A stretch of DNA of 64,000 nt from Solirubrobacterales bacterium (GCA_027315115.1 DAHUYQ010000006.1:1-64000), one strand, 5' to 3'. Positions 41,631-49,989 are shown, counted from the first letter of the stretch. The notes: generated from the letters alone by a model not told the origin. Translations and numbers: made by a program.

Positions 41631-42255
41631 AGTCTTCGCGGATGCGGCGGATCACTATCTGGTCCTCTTCGACCCGGACCTCGACGGGCCGGTGCCCGGC
41701 CCAGTGCTCGGCGTAGACCGGGTCGTCCTGGATGGCGGGGTCGAGCCAGAGGCCGTAGCCCTCTTCGCCGTGGTCGAAGGTGCCTTCCAGGACCGCGCCA
41801 TCGCGGCCGGCGGACTTGCGGCCGCGGCCGCCGCGGCGCCCACGTCTGCGTCGTGCAGGCGCCTCGTCCTCGTCCCCCTCCCCCTCCTCCTCTTCCTCCT
41901 CCTGCTCCGCTTCTTCGGCGGCCTTCGCGCGTTTTTCGGCGGCGGTCTTCGCGCGCTTCTCCGCGGCCGCCTTCGCCTTGGCTTCCTTGGCGGCCTTCTC
42001 GCGCTCGGCCTCCTTGGCGGCGGCCTCCAGCTCGGCGGCGATCAGCGCGTCGTCCTCGGCGCGCATGTCGAAGTCCTCAGCCAGCTCGGCGCCGCCCTCG
42101 GCCGCCTCGCTCTCGTCCAGCGCGTTCTGGCGCTTGAACTCAGCGATATCCTGGCCGGAGACCTCCAGCTGGTGGGCGATCCAAGCATCGGTGCGTCCCT
42201 GACGGACCCATCCGCGGATCTGGTTTAGGTGCGGGCGCAGTGACTTGCGAGCCAT
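41626..42255 (-). CDS. Conserved Ala/Lys/Glu-rich protein with N-terminal HTH-like segment
   Basis: The 209-aa protein starts with a short helical domain ([20 protein letters not shown] then [11 protein letters not shown]) resembling a DNA-binding helix-turn-helix. A long Ala/Glu/Lys coiled region and an Arg/Gly-rich patch follow. The C terminus is a compact beta-rich domain ([20 protein letters not shown] onward). It may be nucleoid- or RNA-associated; function unknown. Confidence 0.65.
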   Translation of the reverse strand: MARKSLRPHLNQIRGWVRQGRTDAWIAHQLEVSGQDIAEFKRQNALDESEAAEGGAELAEDFDMRAEDDALIAAELEAAAKEAEREKAAKEAKAKAAAEKRAKTAAEKRAKAAEEAEQEEEEEEGEGDEDEAPARRRRGRRGGRGRKSAGRDGAVLEGTFDHGEEGYGLWLDPAIQDDPVYAEHWAGHRPVEVRVEEDQIVIRRIREDS

Positions 42256-42506
42256 CGACGGCCCGGGAGACTAGCGCATCGCGAGCTCTCGGTGCGGCCG
42301 GTCGTCTCTCAGGCGCTCCTGGCCGCCCTCGGAGAGCCGTCCGGCGGCGGCAACTTGGCCGTACGAGTCCGATCAGCAGGCATGCGGCGGTTGCCAACGC
42401 ATGTGCGCCGGTCCGGGGTTCAGATTATGCTTGGGCAGAAGGCGCCGTCGGTGGTGCCGAGTGCATTGCCGATCTCGAAAGCCAGGCGGGGCGGGGGCCC
42501 CAAGAC

Positions 42507-42761
42507 ATGTTGGTCCTCACGCGCAAGTCCAACCAGAGCATCATGATCGGCGATGACGTCGAGGTGACCGTACTCTCCGTGATGGGGGACAAGGTGCGGA
42601 TCGGCATCCAGGCCCCGGGCGACGTGCCGGTGTTCAGGACCGAGATCTACATGGAGATCCACCGCGGCGAGCACGGGCAGGAGCAGCGCGACGAGCAGGC
42701 GCAACGGCAGGAAGTCGACGACGCGCTGCGCGAGCTGGGCGGAGGGGGCTCGGCGCAGTAG
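42507..42761 (+). CDS. csrA: Carbon storage regulator CsrA
   Basis: The 84-aa protein begins [20 protein letters not shown], the RNA-binding first strand. It continues [22 protein letters not shown], with the R-T-E block of the family. CsrA dimers bind GGA motifs in mRNA leaders and control translation. No flagellar gene or FliW partner is in the window. A 251-bp leader separates it from the divergent gene. Confidence 0.92.
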   Translation: MLVLTRKSNQSIMIGDDVEVTVLSVMGDKVRIGIQAPGDVPVFRTEIYMEIHRGEHGQEQRDEQAQRQEVDDALRELGGGGSAQ

Positions 42762-42823
42762 AGGCGCCCGCCGGCAGCGGCCGCCCAGGCGCCCTTCGCT
42801 GCCGCGACCCGCTCCAGGCGCTC

Positions 42824-43069
42824 TCAGTCGAGCAGCAGGTAGAGCGAGGCGAACATCGCGGCGGTGACGATCACCGCCGTGGCGAACAGCGTCAGCACGA
42901 GCACCACGAAGCGCAGCGAGCCGCGCTTGTGCAGGCGCTCACGCTCGCGCTTGCGCGCCCGCCGCTCGGCGGTGCGCAGGCGCGAGTCGCGCAGGCTCCG
43001 CTCGCGTGAGATCTCCGCCGCGAACGCCTGCTCGATCTCGGCGGCGCTGCGCCGCATCCGCAAGCTCAT
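42824..43069 (-). CDS. Small basic single-pass membrane protein
   Basis: The 81-aa product has a highly charged N-terminal helix rich in Arg/Glu and a C-terminal transmembrane segment (FVVLVLTLFATAVIVTAAMF). The ATG at 43069 is preferred to a further upstream start. No family recognised. It is 34 bp from the aldolase-like gene on the same strand. Confidence 0.55.
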   Translation of the reverse strand: MSLRMRRSAAEIEQAFAAEISRERSLRDSRLRTAERRARKRERERLHKRGSLRFVVLVLTLFATAVIVTAAMFASLYLLLD

Positions 43070-43103
43070 GTGCGCCACTGTCCCATGTTCGTGACTCCGG
43101 GTC

Positions 43104-44030
43104 TCAGCCGACCGGAGCCCTGCCCTCCGCACGCTCGTAGACCTCGATGAAGCGCAGGTAGTTCTGAGCGATCTGCTGCGCGCCGTCGATCCGCTCGATC
43201 TTCCCGTCGACGTACGCCTTCAGCGGGTTCCACCAGATCGAGCGGCCGATGGCGAAGCCGACGAAGCCGTCGACGGGTGCAGCCTGCTGCAGCCAGTGGT
43301 CGACCTTCGCATCGTCGGCGCCGCGCCCGAGCACGACGCAGGAAACACCGTCGCGTCCGTCGGAGCGGGCCTGTGCGACGAGCATCTCGCAGTCGGCACG
43401 CTCTTCGACGCCCTCGATCTTCCAGATGTCAACCTCGATGCCGGCGTCCTGGATCTCGGCGATCGCCTGGCGCATGAGCTGCGGGCGCAGCTCGGCGTCG
43501 TAGCGGTCGGCGTCGCCGTCGACCTGCGCGAGCTGCTCGGGCTCGGCCGGAACCAGCAGCTCGAAGAGGAACTTGCGATCGCGCTGCGTGAGCCAGTCGG
43601 AGAGGCGCTTAAGCTTGGCAAGCTGGTCGTCGTTGGCGGCCCGGTCGCCGGCCGGGTTGTAGCGCACGAGCACCTTGCTGAAGTCCGGGTTCAAGCGTTC
43701 GATGTGCTCGCCGAAGTCCTCGCCGTACTCGAAGTCGAAGAAGTTCTGGCCGGAGCGCTCGACCGGCACCGCGAGCTTCAGGCCCCGCTCACGCGCCTCC
43801 CGCGGCACGCTGCCGCCGAACTGCTCATCCACCAGCACGCCTGTGACATCCGCCTTGATTCCGGAGGCGACTGCCTGCGTCATGCCCTCGAAGATGAGGT
43901 GCTTGGCGTCGGCGATCATCGCCGTCTGCTCGGGGTCCGGGGCTCCCTCGATGCCGAAGAACTTCTTCTGGAATGAGCCGCGATGGTCGAAGGCTAGAAT
44001 ATAGAGCTTTTGGTCGTAGCCGCGTTGCAT
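43104..44030 (-). CDS. DUF2090-type aldolase-like protein (IolC C-terminal domain homologue)
   Basis: The 308-aa protein begins YDQKLYILAFDHRGSFQKKF and keeps the TIM-barrel pattern of the domain fused to IolC kinase in some myo-inositol operons (VLVRYNPAGD, KFLFELLVPAEPEQL, WKIEGVE, VVLGRGADD). By analogy it may be a 2-deoxy-5-keto-gluconate-6-P or related aldolase. No inositol gene is nearby, so the substrate is open. AAAGGA precedes the ATG. Confidence 0.75.
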   Translation of the reverse strand: MQRGYDQKLYILAFDHRGSFQKKFFGIEGAPDPEQTAMIADAKHLIFEGMTQAVASGIKADVTGVLVDEQFGGSVPREARERGLKLAVPVERSGQNFFDFEYGEDFGEHIERLNPDFSKVLVRYNPAGDRAANDDQLAKLKRLSDWLTQRDRKFLFELLVPAEPEQLAQVDGDADRYDAELRPQLMRQAIAEIQDAGIEVDIWKIEGVEERADCEMLVAQARSDGRDGVSCVVLGRGADDAKVDHWLQQAAPVDGFVGFAIGRSIWWNPLKAYVDGKIERIDGAQQIAQNYLRFIEVYERAEGRAPVG

Positions 44031-44159
44031 CGATCGAATATCCTTTTACGGTCGCTGCCGCTGCCTGGAGCTCGTAGTCGCCGCCGGCGCGGCGTATTGG
44101 CGATGACGGTCTGAAAGGACTCTACCGATCGAAGCCTCTTGCGAGGCGCAAGCCGCGCC

Positions 44160-44165
44160 TAGAAT
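44160..44165 (+). promoter_or_regulatory. Putative -10 box of the rhomboid-like gene
   Basis: TAGAAT ends 9 nt before the ATG at 44175. Confidence 0.4.
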
Positions 44166-44174
44166 GGCCAGAGG

Positions 44175-44942
44175 ATGTCTCCGGGCGCCGATCTCTTCAT
44201 CGTCTGCCGGCAGTGTGGGTCGGAGGTCAGCCCCTACATCACCGAGTGTCCCTACTGCGGACATCGTCTGCGGCGGCGCGCGCCCAAGCTGCCGCGCGAG
44301 CGGCCTGGCCGCCAGGGCGAGAAGCGGCGTCAGCGCCCTGCGTTGCGCGGCTTTCGCGGCGCGGGTGCGCTGGTCGGCGCCGGCGTGGACTCAAGGCCCT
44401 ATGCGACCATCGCCCTGGTGCTCGTCGCCTGCGGGATGTGGGTCGCGACCTCGGGGGGGTTCGTCTCGCCGGCGAAGCTCGCCTTGGAAGGGCCGGTGCG
44501 GGGAGAGTGGTGGCGTCTGTTCAGCAGCCAGTTCCTCTACACGAGCGGCATCTACGCCTTCGTCGCGCTGCTCGCGGTCGCGGTCTTCGGCTGGCTGCTG
44601 GAGCGGCGGCACGGCCCGCTGGTCGTGGCCGCGCTGTTCCTGGGCGCCGGCGTGACCGGCGCGCTGGCCGCCGAGGCCGCGTTCGCCTACCCATTGATCA
44701 GCGGCGGCAACGCGGGCGCGCTCTGCCTGATCGCCGCGTGGGCGGCGCCGGACCTTCGCTCCGCGCGCAGGAGCGAATGGTACGAGGGCGATCTGCTCGG
44801 CGCCGCGGCGATCGCGGCCGCGCTGCTTGCGATGCCGTTCGCGCGCTCGGAGGCGAACTGGCTCGCCGGCGTGGTCGGCGCCGCCTTCGGCCTGGTGCTG
44901 GGCCTCGGGCTCTCGCGCATCCGCTCGACCTCCGAGATCTGA
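44175..44942 (+). CDS. Zinc-ribbon rhomboid-fold protein lacking the catalytic dyad
   Basis: The 255-aa protein has an N-terminal zinc ribbon (CRQCG and CPYCG), a basic linker and about six membrane helices. GEWWRLFSSQFLYTSGIYAF aligns with the rhomboid GEWWRL...FLH block. The catalytic GxSG position reads GGNAGAL, with Ala for Ser. The expected AHxGG helix reads NWLAGVVGAAFG, without His. It is therefore probably an inactive rhomboid acting in binding or quality control, like iRhoms or derlins. Confidence 0.75.
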   Translation: MSPGADLFIVCRQCGSEVSPYITECPYCGHRLRRRAPKLPRERPGRQGEKRRQRPALRGFRGAGALVGAGVDSRPYATIALVLVACGMWVATSGGFVSPAKLALEGPVRGEWWRLFSSQFLYTSGIYAFVALLAVAVFGWLLERRHGPLVVAALFLGAGVTGALAAEAAFAYPLISGGNAGALCLIAAWAAPDLRSARRSEWYEGDLLGAAAIAAALLAMPFARSEANWLAGVVGAAFGLVLGLGLSRIRSTSEI

Positions 44943-45083
44943 GGGGCGCCTCCAGGGGCGAGTCCGGTCGAGCGCTCGCGCGGGGCGCCTGCGTTCAAGC
45001 GGTGCCCGGGGCATCGCCTGCGCCTATCATCAGTGGCCGTCAACCAGCGTTGCCGTCAACCCAGCGCGAGAGGAGCCACCTGC

Positions 45084-45761
45084 ATGAACGTCCGCTTCCT
45101 TGGACACGCCGCGTTTGAGCTCAGCGACGGAGAGGCGACCGTCCTGATCGACCCATTCCTGACCGGCAACCCGAAGGCCGCGGCCGCGGCCGACGAGCTC
45201 GCCGCCGACGCGATCCTTCTCAGCCACGGTCACGGCGACCACTTCGGCGACACGGTGTCGATCGCCAAGCGCACCGGCGCCGACGTCGTCGCGATCGTGG
45301 AGATCGCAAACGAGCTGGCAGGCGCCGGTCTGCAGAAGGTCCACGACCCGAACCTCGGCGGCACCGTCGAGCTCGACTGGGGCTCGGTGAAGCTGGTGCC
45401 GGCGTGGCACACCTCGACCACGCCGAACGGGACGGTGAACACCCCCGCGGGCCTGGTGGTGAGGTTCGGCGGCAAGACGATCTACCACACGGGCGACACC
45501 GCGCTCTTCTCGGATCTGGCCCTGGTCGGCCAGCGCGATCCGATCGACCTGGCGCTGGTCTGCATCGGCGGCCATTACACGATGGACCGTCATGACGCGG
45601 TGCAGGCGGCGAAGCTGATCGGCGCCTCCCAGCTCATCCCCTGCCACTACGACACCTTCCCGCCGATCGAGACCGACGCGCAGGCCTTCAAGGCCGACGT
45701 CGAGGCTGCCACCGCCACGCAGGTGGTGGTGCTCGCTCCCGGCGAGACGCACTCGCTATGA
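45084..45761 (+). CDS. Metallo-beta-lactamase-fold hydrolase, UPF0173 family
   Basis: The 225-aa protein has FLGHAAFEL, DPFLTGNP, the metal motif HGHGDHFGD and later VPAWHTST, YHTGDTALFSD and IPCHYDTFP. These define the UPF0173/UlaG-like hydrolases. The substrate is unknown. AGGAG precedes the ATG. The stop overlaps the next gene as ATGA, so the two are co-translated. Confidence 0.87.
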   Translation: MNVRFLGHAAFELSDGEATVLIDPFLTGNPKAAAAADELAADAILLSHGHGDHFGDTVSIAKRTGADVVAIVEIANELAGAGLQKVHDPNLGGTVELDWGSVKLVPAWHTSTTPNGTVNTPAGLVVRFGGKTIYHTGDTALFSDLALVGQRDPIDLALVCIGGHYTMDRHDAVQAAKLIGASQLIPCHYDTFPPIETDAQAFKADVEAATATQVVVLAPGETHSL

Positions 45762-46033
45762 CCCATGCCGTCGTCCTGATCGAGGCCGAGCGCGACGCGC
45801 TCAGCCGCCTCGGCGGCGAGCTCGCCGACCTGGAGGGCGTCGCGGAGGCCTACTCGGTCACCGGCTCCTGGGACTTCGTGGCGATCGTGCGCGTGCCCGC
45901 CCACGACCAGCTCGCGGACGTGGTCACGGCCGGCATCAGCAAGCTGCCCGGGGTCTCGCGCACGCAGACGATGGTCGCCTTCGCGGCCTACTCCAAGCAC
46001 GACCTGGAGGCTCTGTTCTCGGTCGGCGAGTGA
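45758..46033 (+). CDS. Stand-alone AsnC/Lrp ligand-binding (RAM) domain
   Basis: The 91-aa protein is a single alpha/beta RAM domain (THAVVLIEAERDALSRLGGE, AYSVTGSWDFVAIVRVPAHD, PGVSRTQTMVAF) without the HTH of Lrp regulators. Such stand-alone domains bind amino acids as oligomers. It is translationally coupled to the UPF0173 hydrolase, implying a shared pathway. Confidence 0.82.
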   Translation: MTHAVVLIEAERDALSRLGGELADLEGVAEAYSVTGSWDFVAIVRVPAHDQLADVVTAGISKLPGVSRTQTMVAFAAYSKHDLEALFSVGE

Positions 46034-46139
46034 TCGCGTCCGGGCCGGCCGCCGGAGGCTGAGGAGGGGCTCGCCGCGGTGGGCTGGCTGGGCACGCCGA
46101 GGGCCGCCGAGGGGGCTGGCCAGGCAGCCAAGATTGCTG

Positions 46140-46145
46140 TACTGT
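46140..46145 (+). promoter_or_regulatory. Putative -10 box of the R2-like gene
   Basis: TACTGT ends 7 nt before the GTG at 46153. This supports that start over the GTG at 46144, which lies inside the hexamer. Confidence 0.4.
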
Positions 46146-46152
46146 GGTTTGC

Positions 46153-47094
46153 GTGTCCGACGGCAAGGTCTCTGAGGCCACCGAGGAGCAGACTGGGTCA
46201 CTGAACGCGCGGCCCGACTTCCGCGCCACGAGCGACCCTGCGCTGCAGGAGTCGGCTGAGCGCGGGGCCGCCCAGCTTCTCGGCTACGGCGAGCTCTACT
46301 CGCTCTGGGAGCGGCAGCAGTGGGCTGTCGGCGCGCTGGACTTCAGCCAGGATCGCATCGACTGGCACGAGCGCATCGACCCCGAGGAGCGCTACGCCCG
46401 CATGTACGGGCTGAGCTCGTTCTTCGTCGGCGAGCAGCGCGTGGCGGCCGAGCTCGGCCCGATGATGTGGGCCTGTCCCGAGGAGGACATGCGGATCTTC
46501 CTCTGCACGCAGATCGCCGACGAGGCCAGGCACGTCGCCTTCTTCGACCGCTTCTACTCGGAGGTCGGAGTGCTGGAGGCCGGCGATCTCGACGGGCGCC
46601 TGCAGGAGACGAGCGAGCACCTGAACCCCGAGTTCGGCGTGCTCTTCGACGAAATGCTGCACCGGCGCGTGCAGCGCCTGGCGCATGAGCCGGAGGACCT
46701 GGAGGCGCTGGTGGAGGCGGTCACGATCTACCACATGGTGATCGAGGGGATGCTCGCGCTCACCGGCCAGCACTTCATCATCGAGTACAACGAACGGGTC
46801 GGGACGCTGCCCGCGTTCGTTGAGGGCTTCACGAACGTCGCCCGCGACGAGCACCGTCACGTCGCCTTCGGCGCCCGCTTCCTGAAGGACATGGTCGCCC
46901 GCGACGATCGCTACCGCGCGGCGGTGCAGCGCACGCTCGCGGAGATCGCGCCCGCCGCCGAGGGCGTGCTGCGGCCCAAGTGGATCGCCGCCTCCGAAGA
47001 GGACGCGGAGATCTTCGGGGTGCGCGTCAGCGAAACCCGGGCCTTCGCGGCCAGCGCGCTGCAGCGGCGCCTGAAGGTCATCGGGCTGGGCTGA
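46153..47094 (+). CDS. Ferritin-like diiron protein, ribonucleotide reductase R2/R2lox-like
   Basis: The 313-aa helical protein shows six candidate ligands in the R2 order: Glu in FFVGEQRV, E and H in QIADEARHVAFF, Glu in HMVIEGMLALTG, and E and H in ARDEHRHVAFG. It could be a class I RNR small subunit or an R2-like ligand-binding oxidase. No large RNR subunit is adjacent, which favours an oxidase. The metal (Fe/Fe or Mn/Fe) cannot be told. Confidence 0.75.
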   Translation: MSDGKVSEATEEQTGSLNARPDFRATSDPALQESAERGAAQLLGYGELYSLWERQQWAVGALDFSQDRIDWHERIDPEERYARMYGLSSFFVGEQRVAAELGPMMWACPEEDMRIFLCTQIADEARHVAFFDRFYSEVGVLEAGDLDGRLQETSEHLNPEFGVLFDEMLHRRVQRLAHEPEDLEALVEAVTIYHMVIEGMLALTGQHFIIEYNERVGTLPAFVEGFTNVARDEHRHVAFGARFLKDMVARDDRYRAAVQRTLAEIAPAAEGVLRPKWIAASEEDAEIFGVRVSETRAFAASALQRRLKVIGLG

Positions 47095-47098
47095 GCGG

Positions 47099-47151
47099 CG
47101 CGGGTCGCGCGGCGTCGCGCGGGTCGCGCTGGTCTGGTCGCGCGGGTCGCG
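47099..47151. repeat. GCGCGGGTCGCG intergenic repeats
   Basis: Three near-identical copies of a GGTCGCGCGGGTCGCG unit fill the gap between convergent genes. A single matching unit lies at about 41503-41517 and a related GGGTCGGGTCGG tract at 18361-18400. Function unknown. Confidence 0.4.
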
Positions 47152-47187
47152 ACCGCCGCCCGCGGGTCTCGCCTCTCGCCGCCGGGC

Positions 47188-48732
47188 TCAGCCTCCGGCG
47201 CCTTCGGTTGCGCTGGCTTCGCGCGCGCTCTCTTCGCCTTCCGGGGCCGGCGTCCCGCCCGCCTGTTGGGGGGCCACGACCGGCGCGGTGGAAGACGTGC
47301 TGGTGGCGCTCGAGCTCGTCGACGTGGCGCTGCTCGTGCTCGTGCTCGAGCTCGTGCCGGTGGAGGTCGTGGTTGTCGTCTGGGTGCTGCTCGGCAGCGT
47401 GGTCGTTTCGGTGACGACCTCGGTCGGCGGTTCGCCCGTTTCGGTGTGAGCGGTGGTCGCGCCTTCGGTTTCGGAGGAAGAGGAGGAGGAAGAGAGGGCG
47501 CTGGTCGTCAGGCTTTCGCTGGTGGAGGTGGTCGTGGTCGTCTGCGCGACCGCCGCCTTGCCCGGATGATGGGGGCCCTTGCCGTGGGCGCTTGCCGCCT
47601 TTGCCGAGAGCGCCGTGGCGCGTTCGGCGCTGGCGGGCTGTGCGAGCGCGCGCACCACCACTGGGGCGCTCGGCACGGCCGCGGGGGCTGTGGCGGCCAG
47701 CACCGAGCTGCCGGTCGTCTGGCGATGGTGTCTCTGCTGTGCGGAATGGCCCGCCTCGACCGCGCCTGCGGTGACCAGCGCGGCGGCGGCGAGTCCGGCG
47801 ACCGCCTTGGTCGCGATCGTGCCCACCCCGGCGGTGGCCAGGCCGCCCGCGGCGCTGCCGCCACCGATAGCGGCAGCCGAAGCGCCGGCGCCGGCGCCCG
47901 CGCCGCCGGCGACGTGGCTTGCTCCCGCGCCGATCTTGCTCGCGATCAGCTTGCGGATCACCAGCGCGGCGCCGACGGGCATCACCGCCGCCAGCGCGGT
48001 GTTGTTGCTCTTGAGCTGCTTGCGGAAGCTTCTGCAGCGCTCGCAGGAGCGGACATGCCGGCGAGCGGGCGCGCTGGTCTTGATCAGGCCCTCGGCGGCT
48101 TCGCCGAGCTCCTCCCGCACCTGCTCGCAGCTCAGTTGCCTGGCCTCCGCGGCCTCTGCCAGCGAGATTCTCGCCCGCACCAGCAGCGACTTCACCGACG
48201 GGATCGTGGTCTCCATCGCCTCGGCGATCTGGTCGTAGGAGAGCGCGTCGATCTCCCGCAGCAGCAGCGCGGTGCGCTGCGTCTCCGGCAGCTCCTGCAC
48301 GTCTTCGATCAACTGCCGGAAGCTCTCACGGCGCATCACCTTCTCGCCGGTGGAGATGCCACCCTCCGCGAAGTGGACGTCCATCGAGTCCACGCCGATC
48401 GCGGATGCCTTGCGCAGGTGGTTGAGCGAGCGGTTGCGTGCGATCCGGTAGAGCCAGGGACGCACGTTGATCTCACGCTGATCGGCCAGGATCGCGTTGA
48501 AGGCCGCGGCGAAGACCTCCTGCAGCACGTCCTCGGCGTCCTCCTTGGAGCTGAGCATGTGCCGGCAGAAGGCGAGCAGGCGCGCGTGGTAGCGCGAGAA
48601 CAGCGTTTCGAACGCCGCGTGCTGCCCCCTGCGGATCATCGCGATCAGACGCTCGTCCGACTGCAGCCGCAGCAGCGGCGAAGGGCCGCGAAGGGCGGGG
48701 AGCGTTGTCTGCTTGAGTGCTGAGACCTCCAT
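47188..48732 (-). CDS. ECF sigma factor with zinc-finger, membrane helix and Ser/Thr-rich tail
   Basis: The 514-aa protein begins as an ECF sigma factor: region 2 (about 38-105, ending PWLYRIARNRSLNHL) and region 4 (about 145-200, ALLLREIDALSYDQIAEAME). Then comes HVRSCERCRSFRK, resembling the C-terminal half of an anti-sigma zinc finger. A Gly/Ala region with a probable membrane helix (near residue 310) follows, then about 170 residues of Thr/Ser/Pro. It may be a sigma factor held at the membrane by its own C-terminal part. Confidence 0.85.
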   Translation of the reverse strand: MEVSALKQTTLPALRGPSPLLRLQSDERLIAMIRRGQHAAFETLFSRYHARLLAFCRHMLSSKEDAEDVLQEVFAAAFNAILADQREINVRPWLYRIARNRSLNHLRKASAIGVDSMDVHFAEGGISTGEKVMRRESFRQLIEDVQELPETQRTALLLREIDALSYDQIAEAMETTIPSVKSLLVRARISLAEAAEARQLSCEQVREELGEAAEGLIKTSAPARRHVRSCERCRSFRKQLKSNNTALAAVMPVGAALVIRKLIASKIGAGASHVAGGAGAGAGASAAAIGGGSAAGGLATAGVGTIATKAVAGLAAAALVTAGAVEAGHSAQQRHHRQTTGSSVLAATAPAAVPSAPVVVRALAQPASAERATALSAKAASAHGKGPHHPGKAAVAQTTTTTSTSESLTTSALSSSSSSSETEGATTAHTETGEPPTEVVTETTTLPSSTQTTTTTSTGTSSSTSTSSATSTSSSATSTSSTAPVVAPQQAGGTPAPEGEESAREASATEGAGG

Positions 48733-48912
48733 ATGCGCCCTTTCGACAAGACGGGACCTCCCGGCCGTCCCAGCCCTGCAGACACCGTAGCAGCGCCCGA
48801 GTTGCGGATGTTGAGGCAGCCGCTCGCGCGGAAGCGCCGGGAAGGCGCAAATTCCGCGTCATCATGTCCGCATGGATGTTTCTATCCGCGCTTGCGCAGA
48901 TAGCATCGTCGC

Positions 48913-48997
48913 GCCCAGGTGGACAAACAGGCAAAGTCAGCGGACTTAAAATCCGCCGCCCTGCGAGGGCTTGTGGGTTCGACTCCCACCCTGGGTA
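48913..48997 (+). tRNA. tRNA-Leu (anticodon UAA)
   Basis: Acceptor GCCCAGG pairs with CCTGGGT (one G-U) and the discriminator is A. The anticodon stem GCGGA/TCCGC encloses CTTAAAA with anticodon TAA. A long class II variable arm and the T arm GTGGG-TTCGACT-CCCAC are present. CCA is not encoded. Confidence 0.95.
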
Positions 48998-49064
48998 CTG
49001 GATGGCGACGGGTGTCGCTGCCGTCGGTGGCCGTGGGCCTTCGGCCGGCGACCGCGATCTGTGC

Positions 49065-49088
49065 AACTATCGCGGGAGCACTATAGTT
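49065..49088 (+). promoter_or_regulatory. Promoter and inverted-repeat operator of the HTH gene
   Basis: AACTAT-N12-ATAGTT is a perfect 6-bp inverted repeat, and its right arm overlaps the -10 box TATAGT (49082-49087). The ATG follows 7 nt later, so the message is leaderless. Autorepression by the encoded HTH protein is a reasonable guess. Confidence 0.5.
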
Positions 49089-49094
49089 GAGCAG

Positions 49095-49835
49095 ATGCCT
49101 GCCTCGGATCTGGTTTCGACCGGTGACGCCGCTCGTCAGCTTGGCGTTCATCCATCGCGTGTCCGAGCTCTCTTGGCCGCCGGAGAGCTGCGCGGCTTCA
49201 AGCTGGGCGACAGGTGGATGGTCCAAGCCGACAGCATCCGTCGCAGAGGCGCCGTTCCCTCCGCGCCCGGGCGCCCGCTGCGGTCGGCGAACGCTTGGGC
49301 GGCATTGTCGCTCGCTTCCGGCGAAGGCGCTGCCGGCCTCACGCCTGACGCTCGCTGGCGTCTGCGCGGGCTGCTCGACCAGCAGGGGGTTTCCGGTCTA
49401 TCGCCGCGCCTTCGTCATCGTGCCCGGCGGGAGCGCTACCGCGCCCACCCCGGTGTGCTTGACGAGCTGTCGAACCGCTCTGGGCTGGTGCACACGGGTA
49501 TCGGCGCAGCAGGCGCTCACGGCCTTGATCTCGCCGCGGGCAACGAGTTGGACGCTTACGTCTCGCTGGAGCGCCGTGACGCGGTTGTCGATGCGTTTGC
49601 GCTCGAATCGGTCGAGGCAGGCGGCAACGTGTCGCTGCGCGTCCTCCCCGCCGGCGTCGAGCCGTTCGCCGAGAGTCGGGTTGTCGCTCCACTGGCCGCC
49701 GTCGCGCTTGACCTGTCCGAGGAGGCCGAGTCGCGCAGCGCGCGCGTTGGTCGCGAAGCTCTGGCGACGCTCGATGAGCAACGACAGTGGCGGGCGCGTT
49801 CGGTGCGGTCCGCTCACGGGCAATCGCGAGGGTAA
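49095..49835 (+). CDS. HTH (excisionase/MerR-like) protein, antitoxin-like
   Basis: The 246-aa protein starts with an excisionase-type winged HTH (DLVSTGDAARQLGVHPSRVR, ALLAAGELRGFKLGDRWMV). A larger domain follows (HPGVLDELSNRSGLVHTGIG through AHGLDLAAGNELDAYV). The architecture resembles transcriptional antitoxins paired with nucleotidyltransferase toxins, though I cannot name the family. It lies 97 bp after tRNA-Leu and has an operator-like promoter. A short overlapping frame follows. Confidence 0.65.
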   Translation: MPASDLVSTGDAARQLGVHPSRVRALLAAGELRGFKLGDRWMVQADSIRRRGAVPSAPGRPLRSANAWAALSLASGEGAAGLTPDARWRLRGLLDQQGVSGLSPRLRHRARRERYRAHPGVLDELSNRSGLVHTGIGAAGAHGLDLAAGNELDAYVSLERRDAVVDAFALESVEAGGNVSLRVLPAGVEPFAESRVVAPLAAVALDLSEEAESRSARVGREALATLDEQRQWRARSVRSAHGQSRG

Positions 49836-49917
49836 TGACCTACGCGATCTATTCCCAGACGAGCGACTCGCGCTGGCGCGAGTCGCGTACAGGCTGCTGA
49901 TCAACCCGGTCGAATAG
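49774..49917 (+). CDS. Short overlapping frame, possible partner relic
   Basis: A 47-residue frame begins at an ATG inside the end of the HTH gene and finishes DLFPDERLALARVAYRLLIN. The amphipathic end looks protein-like, but there is no ribosome-binding site. It may be the truncated start of a partner gene or a shifted C terminus of the HTH protein. Confidence 0.25.
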   Translation: MSNDSGGRVRCGPLTGNREGNDLRDLFPDERLALARVAYRLLINPVE

Positions 49918-49972
49918 CCCGGTACCAGCCCGGGCCTGGTGCCCGCCGCGTGCCATCGCGGCCGCTCTGCGC

Positions 49973-49978
49973 TAGAGT
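49973..49978 (+). promoter_or_regulatory. Putative -10 box of the ThDP enzyme gene
   Basis: TAGAGT in a GCTAGAGT context ends 11 nt before the ATG, the same layout as upstream of rplY. Confidence 0.4.
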
Positions 49979-49989
49979 CGCGAGCCGCG

